Assembly: GCA_029267795.1 (NCBI GenBank)
Contig: JAJUHR010000047.1
Span: 1 to 9,495, forward strand
DNA length: 9,495 bases
Source: Planctomycetota bacterium
GTDB taxonomy: Bacteria > Planctomycetota > Phycisphaerae > Phycisphaerales > Phycisphaeraceae
Direction of reading: 5' to 3'
The position numbers were made by a program, and so were the translations under genes. The stretch's first letter is position 1; each line of letters opens with the position of its first letter. Positions 6,137-9,495 of this stretch are shown here, piece after piece. The notes beneath the pieces are model-generated. The model was not told where the DNA came from, made no database searches, and saw only the letters and a list, made by a program, of their open reading frames with translations.

Positions 6137-6173
6137 GGTGGTGGCGGGTTGAATCTGTTCGATGGGCTTTGGT

Positions 6174-6698
6174 TCACGCGGCGTGGCGTCGCCGGAGCAG
6201 GGCCGCGGTGCCACCGGTAAGCAGGAGGACGGTGGCGGGTTCGGGGAAGGGGGGAACTTGGCCGCGGATTTCTCCGCCTGTGTGCAGCGTGGAGTGGATG
6301 TTGATGTACCACAGGCCGCCCAAGAGGTCGTCCTGGTCGTCTTCGGTGGCGACGGTGGCGGAGCCCTGCAAGAGGCCCGAGGTTTGGCCGAGTGCTGTGC
6401 CCAGGCCGATGGGGATATTGACGCCTGCGGGGACGCCGATCGGTGCGGGCCCGTGGAAATGGGCTGCGGTGGTGCCGGCCAACAGGTCTTGGAAGGTGAT
6501 GTTCCAGCTGAGTTCGTTGGTGTCTGGGTCGTAGGTGAGGTTCGCGAGGCCTGTGCCGGGGGTCGCCACCGGTGTTGGGGCCTCCTGTGACCCTTCGAGC
6601 AGGATGTTATTGATGCGGAATAGTGCTGCTGAAGCGCGCCCTGTCATGCATGCGAACGTACCTGCCGCGATCAGTCCGATCCAGTATGCCGTTCTCAT
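6174..6698 (-). CDS. CHRD-domain PEP-CTERM protein
   Basis: This 174-residue exported protein has a signal peptide with likely cleavage after RASA at residue 24. Residues about 26-148 form a CHRD (chordin-type) domain: a strand near GSQEAPTP, LTYDPDTNELSWNITF at 54-69, AAHFHGPAP at 78-86, and the closing WYINIHSTLHTGGEIRGQV at 130-148. The C-terminus is a PEP-CTERM sorting signal: PEP at 152-154, a hydrophobic stretch, and a basic RRRH end. By knowledge of the PEP-CTERM/exosortase system, such proteins are exported, cleaved near PEP, and tied to exopolysaccharide or surface assembly; the exosortase must be elsewhere. CHRD has no known enzymatic role in bacteria. The start is secure: GGAGGAGG lies seven bases before the ATG. 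It is followed by its own terminator. Confidence 0.93.
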   Translation of the reverse strand: MRTAYWIGLIAAGTFACMTGRASAALFRINNILLEGSQEAPTPVATPGTGLANLTYDPDTNELSWNITFQDLLAGTTAAHFHGPAPIGVPAGVNIPIGLGTALGQTSGLLQGSATVATEDDQDDLLGGLWYINIHSTLHTGGEIRGQVPPFPEPATVLLLTGGTAALLRRRHAA

Positions 6699-6705
6699 GG
6701 AAGCG

Positions 6706-6713
6706 CCTCCTCC
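6706..6713 (-). promoter_or_regulatory. Strong ribosome binding site of the CHRD/PEP-CTERM gene
   Basis: GGAGGAGG on the minus strand lies seven bases upstream of the ATG at 6698. It is one of the best Shine-Dalgarno sequences in the window. Confidence 0.75.
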
Positions 6714-6781
6714 AAAACCAGATGTGGATCTTCCTCACACCCTGCGGCCTGTACGCTCGGTGGATCTTGTGTAGCGCGTTT

Positions 6782-6811
6782 AAGATACCCGAATCCCACC
6801 CTTAAGGGCAA
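6782..6811 (-). promoter_or_regulatory. Candidate sigma70-like promoter of the CHRD/PEP-CTERM gene
   Basis: On the minus strand TTGCCC (6811-6806) and TATCTT (6787-6782) are 18 bases apart and would start transcription near 6775, giving a leader of about 75 bases. The perfect palindrome CCCTTAAGGG (6799-6808) overlaps the -35 region and could be an operator half. Both are single-site matches and could be chance. Confidence 0.35.
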
Positions 6812-7011
6812 GCATTTTTGATATCTGAGGGCGATTTTCAGCCTTCGATTCCCTGCGGGGGTCGGCGCTGGATCATGGGCCCGGTGCGCTCATCCACGGC
6901 AGGCTCTAACGCGCAAAGCGGTTGTGATGCGTGGGGCGCGTGGGTGTTGTCTGCAGGCGGCCCTGGGGCATGAATCTGTCCGCAACTGTGGTCGACATCT
7001 CAATATAAAAG

Positions 7012-7024
7012 CCGTGTGTCACGG
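7012..7024. repeat. Small hairpin related to the one at 8907-8930
   Basis: CCGTG-TGT-CACGG. The same core, with one extra T in the loop, forms the centre of the larger hairpin at 8907-8930. The element is short and may be coincidence. Confidence 0.3.
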
Positions 7025-7093
7025 GGGAATGGGGGCCCGACCTTGGTGCGGGAACCCAAGCTGAGTTGGCGTGATTATGCCCGAAGGACCTTA

Positions 7094-7150
7094 GAGGGGT
7101 TGCATCACCCCCTCGCCCAAGCCGGGAGAGGGCGGGGGAGAGGGGTTGTG
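7094..7150. repeat. GC-rich dispersed repeat with CCCTCGCCC/GGGAGAGGG hairpin
   Basis: CCCTCGCCC (7110-7118) pairs with GGGAGAGGG (7124-7132) across a short loop, allowing one mismatch. GAGGGGTTG occurs on both flanks, at about 7094 and 7140. I recall words of this kind, translating as strings like LSPALSRLGRGG, as a common dispersed repeat in many GC-rich genomes. It is just upstream of the cyclase gene. Confidence 0.55.
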
Positions 7151-7231
7151 AAACCGGTCCCAGTTGTCGGGTGTCGGGGCCCCGAGTGAGGAGAGGGTGA
7201 TCTGGCGGGCTGTGTGGTGCGTTGGCCAGGC

Positions 7232-7235
7232 GGAG
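7232..7235 (+). promoter_or_regulatory. Ribosome binding site choosing the cyclase start
   Basis: GGAG lies seven bases before the ATG at 7243, supporting that start over the in-frame TTG at 7222, which has no such site. Confidence 0.5.
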
Positions 7236-7242
7236 CGAGGGG

Positions 7243-8769
7243 ATGAGATACCGGACACGACTCACGGTGCTGCTGGTCGCTTTGACGGTCGTGACCAGCG
7301 GTGTGCTGGTGGGGCTGTCCTACCGGCTGACGCGTGGGATTCTGGTTCGGGAGATCGAAAGCAAGGTTCTGTCGATCGCTGGGACTGCTGCTGCCTTGGT
7401 GGACGGGGATCTGCATGCCCAAATCCACAGCCGGGAGGATGAGGGCTCGGGGGCTTATCGGAGCGTCGAAACCCAGTTGCGGCGGGTTCGTGACATCAAC
7501 CGCCGAGGCGACGTGTTCATCCGTTACGTTTATACCATGGACCGGCCGGCCGAATTAGGCGGCCGACTGTCGTACGTGGTGGACGCGGAGGAATCCGACT
7601 CGCAGAACAAATCGCACGTGGGCGACCGGGTGACCAGTGATGTGAACGATCCGACGCTGCTGAAACTGGACACCTATCACGTTGAGCCGTTCGTGACGGA
7701 CGAGTTCGGGACGTGGCTGAGCGCCAACGCGCCGATCCGCGATGGCGAGGGGAAGGTCGTGGGGGCGCTGGGTGTGGACATGGCGGCGCACGACGTGCTG
7801 GAGAAGACGAAGCTTCTGCTATGGCGGGGGCTGCTGGCGATGCTGGCCGCTGTGGGGTTGGCGTGCGGGATCGCGTGGTTTCTGTCTCGGCTGGTGACGA
7901 GGCCGCTGGACCAGTTGGCGGTGGTGGTGAACCGGATCGGGCAAGGCGATTTCGACGCTCGGGTGAACCTGCCCAACCGCGACGAGTTCGGGCAACTGGG
8001 TCAGGCGGTGAACCACATGGCCGGCGCCCTGCGGGAACGGGAGCTGCTGAAGGGGGCACTGGCGCGGTATCTGTCGCAGCAGGTGGCTGACGAGATCATT
8101 CGGACGGGGACGATCCCCCAGTTGAAGGGTGAACGGCGGAAGATCACCGTGCTGTTCCTGGACATCCGGAACTTTACGCGCATGGCGGACCACCTGGCCC
8201 CGGAGGAGGTGGTGGAGGTGCTCAACGAGTTCTTTGCGCGGATGATCGAGGTGATCTTTAAGTACCACGGGACACTGGACAAGTTCACGGGGGACGGGTT
8301 GATGGCCATCTTCGGGGCCCCTTTTGAAGACCCCGAGCAGGAATACCACGCCGGCTGCGCCGCGGTGGAGATGCAGCGGGAGCTGGAGCGTCTTCGCGCC
8401 CGCTGGTCGGCGGAGGGTCGCGAGCAGCTGCGGATCGGGATGGGGATCAACACGGGGATCGCGGTGGTGGGCAACATCGGGTCCGCTCAGCGGATGGACT
8501 ACACCGCGATCGGAGACACGGTGAACCTGGCGGCGAGGCTCGAATCGGCGACGAAGGACCACGGGGTGAGCGTCCTGATCAGTGATCGGACTTATCTGGC
8601 CATCCGCAAGCGTTTGCCGGCCCGCTATATCGCCACCGTGCAGGTTCGCGGCCGCAGCGCGCCTGTCGCGGTCTACACGCTGGTCGACCCGAACGAAGCC
8701 TCGGTTGAGCAAACCCTGCAAGAGGAAGAGGCCCAGGCCCTGGCTGCCCCCGCCCCGCCGAGTTGTTGA
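7243..8769 (+). CDS. Membrane class III adenylate cyclase with extracytoplasmic sensor and HAMP domain
   Basis: This 508-residue inner-membrane enzyme makes cAMP from ATP in response to an external cue. TM1 is at about 7-27. A periplasmic sensor of about 160 residues (28-190) follows, with the PDC/Cache-like words FIRYVYTMD at 92-100, YVVDAEESDS at 111-120 and GALGVDM at 174-180. TM2 is at about 193-214, then a HAMP linker (215-267) with RPLDQLA and the GDFDARV segment. The catalytic domain spans about 298-480: metal-binding Asp307 (FLDIRNFT) and Asp351 (FTGDGLMAIFG), adenine-selecting Lys347 and Asp425, and transition-state Asn428 and Arg432 (GDTVNLAARLE). All are intact, and the Lys/Asp pair favours adenylate over guanylate cyclase. 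A short acidic and Ala/Pro tail ends the protein. The start at ATG 7243 is preferred to TTG 7222. Homodimer action is expected of the family. The ligand is unknown, and the Cache assignment is by resemblance. Confidence 0.94.
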   Translation: MRYRTRLTVLLVALTVVTSGVLVGLSYRLTRGILVREIESKVLSIAGTAAALVDGDLHAQIHSREDEGSGAYRSVETQLRRVRDINRRGDVFIRYVYTMDRPAELGGRLSYVVDAEESDSQNKSHVGDRVTSDVNDPTLLKLDTYHVEPFVTDEFGTWLSANAPIRDGEGKVVGALGVDMAAHDVLEKTKLLLWRGLLAMLAAVGLACGIAWFLSRLVTRPLDQLAVVVNRIGQGDFDARVNLPNRDEFGQLGQAVNHMAGALRERELLKGALARYLSQQVADEIIRTGTIPQLKGERRKITVLFLDIRNFTRMADHLAPEEVVEVLNEFFARMIEVIFKYHGTLDKFTGDGLMAIFGAPFEDPEQEYHAGCAAVEMQRELERLRARWSAEGREQLRIGMGINTGIAVVGNIGSAQRMDYTAIGDTVNLAARLESATKDHGVSVLISDRTYLAIRKRLPARYIATVQVRGRSAPVAVYTLVDPNEASVEQTLQEEEAQALAAPAPPSC

Positions 8770-8780
8770 GCGTGCCGGTA

Positions 8781-8813
8781 TTTTTTTGGGTGCGCTCAGC
8801 GCACCGCATCGCA
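8781..8813. repeat. T-tract plus GTGCGC palindrome, module C copy 3
   Basis: Seven T, then GGGTGCGC-TCA-GCGCACC, a seven-base stem with three-base loop, followed by GCATCGCAT. It is the best-preserved of the three copies and lies 11 bases past the cyclase stop. Confidence 0.6.
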
Positions 8814-8818
8814 TCACC

Positions 8819-8843
8819 GGCGGACAAGCCGCCAGTGGCACCC
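8819..8843. repeat. Hairpin repeat GGCGG-ACAA-GCCGCC with GGCACCC tail (module E)
   Basis: GGCGG and CCGCC arms enclose ACAAG, followed by AGTGGCACCC. The GGCACCC tail is shared with module B. I recall this word as recurrent in planctomycete spacers, but only one copy is in the window. Confidence 0.5.
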
Positions 8844-8906
8844 AGCGGAAATGCCCGGGCGGGCTCGGACCTACGAGCGATCCTGTGTCACCTCGCAACT
8901 TGGGAG

Positions 8907-8930
8907 GCCCGCCGTGTGTTCACGGCGGGC
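8907..8930. repeat. Ten-base-stem hairpin after the cyclase gene
   Basis: GCCCGCCGTG at 8907-8916 and CACGGCGGGC at 8921-8930 form a perfect stem with a TGTT loop. No T run follows on either strand, so it may be a REP-like element or an mRNA 3' end structure rather than an intrinsic terminator. Confidence 0.5.
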
Positions 8931-8947
8931 TAAGTCGTTGGTGTCAC

Positions 8948-8971
8948 GGGCGGGCCGAAGACCCGCCCTAC
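8948..8971. repeat. Hairpin-CTAC repeat, module D best copy
   Basis: GGGCGGG, CCGAAGA, CCCGCCC, then TAC: a perfect seven-base stem with a CGAAG loop. It defines the consensus for the weaker copies at 2731, 2961 and 2991. GGGTTGACG follows, a word also present after the module A copy near 2804. Confidence 0.6.
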
Positions 8972-9009
8972 GGGTTGACGAGCCGGCGGGCGGGCGCTAC
9001 CAAGGTGCC

Positions 9010-9495
9010 GTGGAAATCTACGAGCGAGAGGCTACAGCGCAGGAGCGGGCAATCCTAGAGCGGCGCGCGGGGGATGCTCGCGGCTGGGGCGAGGCGGTGT
9101 TCACCTTCGTGGTGTTGTTCCTCGTCCTGCTGGGTGCGATCGTAGCGATCAAGGCGATGCTCGGGGTGAGAGGGCACCTGGAAAGGCCGGTGATTCTCGC
9201 CGCGGCGGCGGTGGCGCTGGCGGCGGCTGGGGTCAGGTGGCGGCGGGTGCGGGCGGAAGGCTTGCTAGCGGTCCAGGACCACGAGGCTGGGCGGGTGCGC
9301 GTCGAACGATTCCATGTGTGTGCGGCGATCCAGGTGGGCGAGGTTGGCGAGGTCGGCAGCGGATTTTTTCTGAAGCTGATCGATGGGCGGGTGGTGTTCC
9401 TTTCGGGTCCATACGTGCGGGAGTTGTGCGAGCGAGTGCAGTTCCCCTGCACGCAGTTCGAGGTGGTGCGTGGGATGCACTCGAAGCGGGTGGTA
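9010..9495 (+). CDS. Two-helix membrane protein of unknown function, N-terminal part (runs off the window)
   Basis: A frame opens at GTG 9010 and stays open for 162 codons to the right edge, so the C-terminus is missing. A charged, Glu/Arg-rich N-terminus (1-25) is followed by two hydrophobic segments at about 29-50 (AVFTFVVLFLVLLGAIVAI) and 60-76, joined by a short loop. A soluble domain begins near 84: RVRVERFHVCAAIQV at about 95-109, GFFLKLIDGRVVFLSGPYV at 118-136, FPCTQFEVVRG at 145-155. I associate this pattern (a 'G.FF/YF.L.DGRVLFLSGQY...FP.T.FE.VR' domain behind two helices) with planctomycete proteins of unknown role; that is memory, not a search. Codon third positions are strongly G/C, supporting real coding. 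The Shine-Dalgarno is poor (AAGGTG too close to the GTG), so the exact start is uncertain. The cyclase upstream is on the same strand but 240 bases away. Confidence 0.7.
   Translation, partial: MEIYEREATAQERAILERRAGDARGWGEAVFTFVVLFLVLLGAIVAIKAMLGVRGHLERPVILAAAAVALAAAGVRWRRVRAEGLLAVQDHEAGRVRVERFHVCAAIQVGEVGEVGSGFFLKLIDGRVVFLSGPYVRELCERVQFPCTQFEVVRGMHSKRVV

Larger units (their letters stand above)
6714..7242. other. Non-coding divergent spacer between the PEP-CTERM and adenylate cyclase genes
   Basis: More than 500 bases with no credible gene; the open frames on the minus strand are low-complexity shadows of a repeat. It holds the candidate promoter of the leftward gene near 6800, an isolated TATAAA box at 7004-7009 without a good -35 partner, a small CCGTG-TGT-CACGG hairpin at 7012-7024, and a GC-rich repeat at 7094-7150. 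The cyclase promoter should lie here. Confidence 0.5.
8770..9009. other. Repeat-rich spacer after the cyclase gene
   Basis: About 240 bases with no gene. It holds module C (8781), module E (8819), a 10-base-stem hairpin (8907) and module D (8948). No T tract follows any of these hairpins on the + strand, so no standard intrinsic terminator for the cyclase is visible. Confidence 0.55.

Noticed and set aside
7004..7009. TATAAA as the cyclase promoter -10
   Set aside because: No acceptable -35 hexamer lies 15-19 bases upstream, and it is more than 230 bases from the start codon. It is mentioned only in the spacer entry.
8781..8805. T run and hairpin as the cyclase terminator
   Set aside because: The T tract comes before the hairpin on the + strand, the reverse of an intrinsic terminator, and A follows on the minus strand.
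7819..8898. Minus-strand open frame of 359 codons over the cyclase gene
   Set aside because: It is antisense to the conserved catalytic domain, with low-complexity His/Arg/Pro composition and no ribosome binding site.

Overview
The window is GC-rich chromosomal DNA, most likely from a planctomycete and plausibly a Phycisphaerae relative. That placement is inference. It rests on a PEP-CTERM exported protein, an orphan type II pseudopilin, a two-helix membrane protein of a kind I associate with planctomycetes, weak ribosome binding sites at several genes next to very good ones at others, and intergenic spacers full of short palindromic repeats. There is no transposase, tRNA, rRNA, CRISPR array or phage gene.

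Left part (1-3505): a LOG-family nucleotide hydrolase-like gene (262-1053, +) converges on a SpoIID/LytB-type lipoprotein (1260-2633, -), with a strong + strand terminator between them. A spacer of about 410 bases packed with repeats separates the lipoprotein from a pseudopilin gene (3047-3505, -). A GTG start with a good Shine-Dalgarno sequence sets the pilin start at 3505.

Middle (3506-6698): recJ (3698-5452, +) is divergent from the pilin gene. It shares a bidirectional terminator (about 5511-5548) with a small secreted DUF5666-like protein (5613-6008, -). Upstream of that lies a CHRD-domain PEP-CTERM protein (6174-6698, -) with its own intrinsic terminator at 6107-6136, so the two secreted genes are probably separate transcripts.

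Right part (6699-9495): a non-coding spacer of about 540 bases, then a membrane class III adenylate cyclase with an extracytoplasmic sensor and HAMP domain (7243-8769, +). A repeat-rich spacer follows, and then the start of a two-helix membrane protein that runs off the right edge (9010-9495, +).

No gene cluster here forms an obvious new multi-gene system; the genes look like independent housekeeping, envelope and signalling functions. The least explained signal is the intergenic DNA. Several short palindromic modules recur in three spacers, and three of them (A, B, C) occur in the same order in two spacers. One copy sits where it could act as the pilin gene's terminator.
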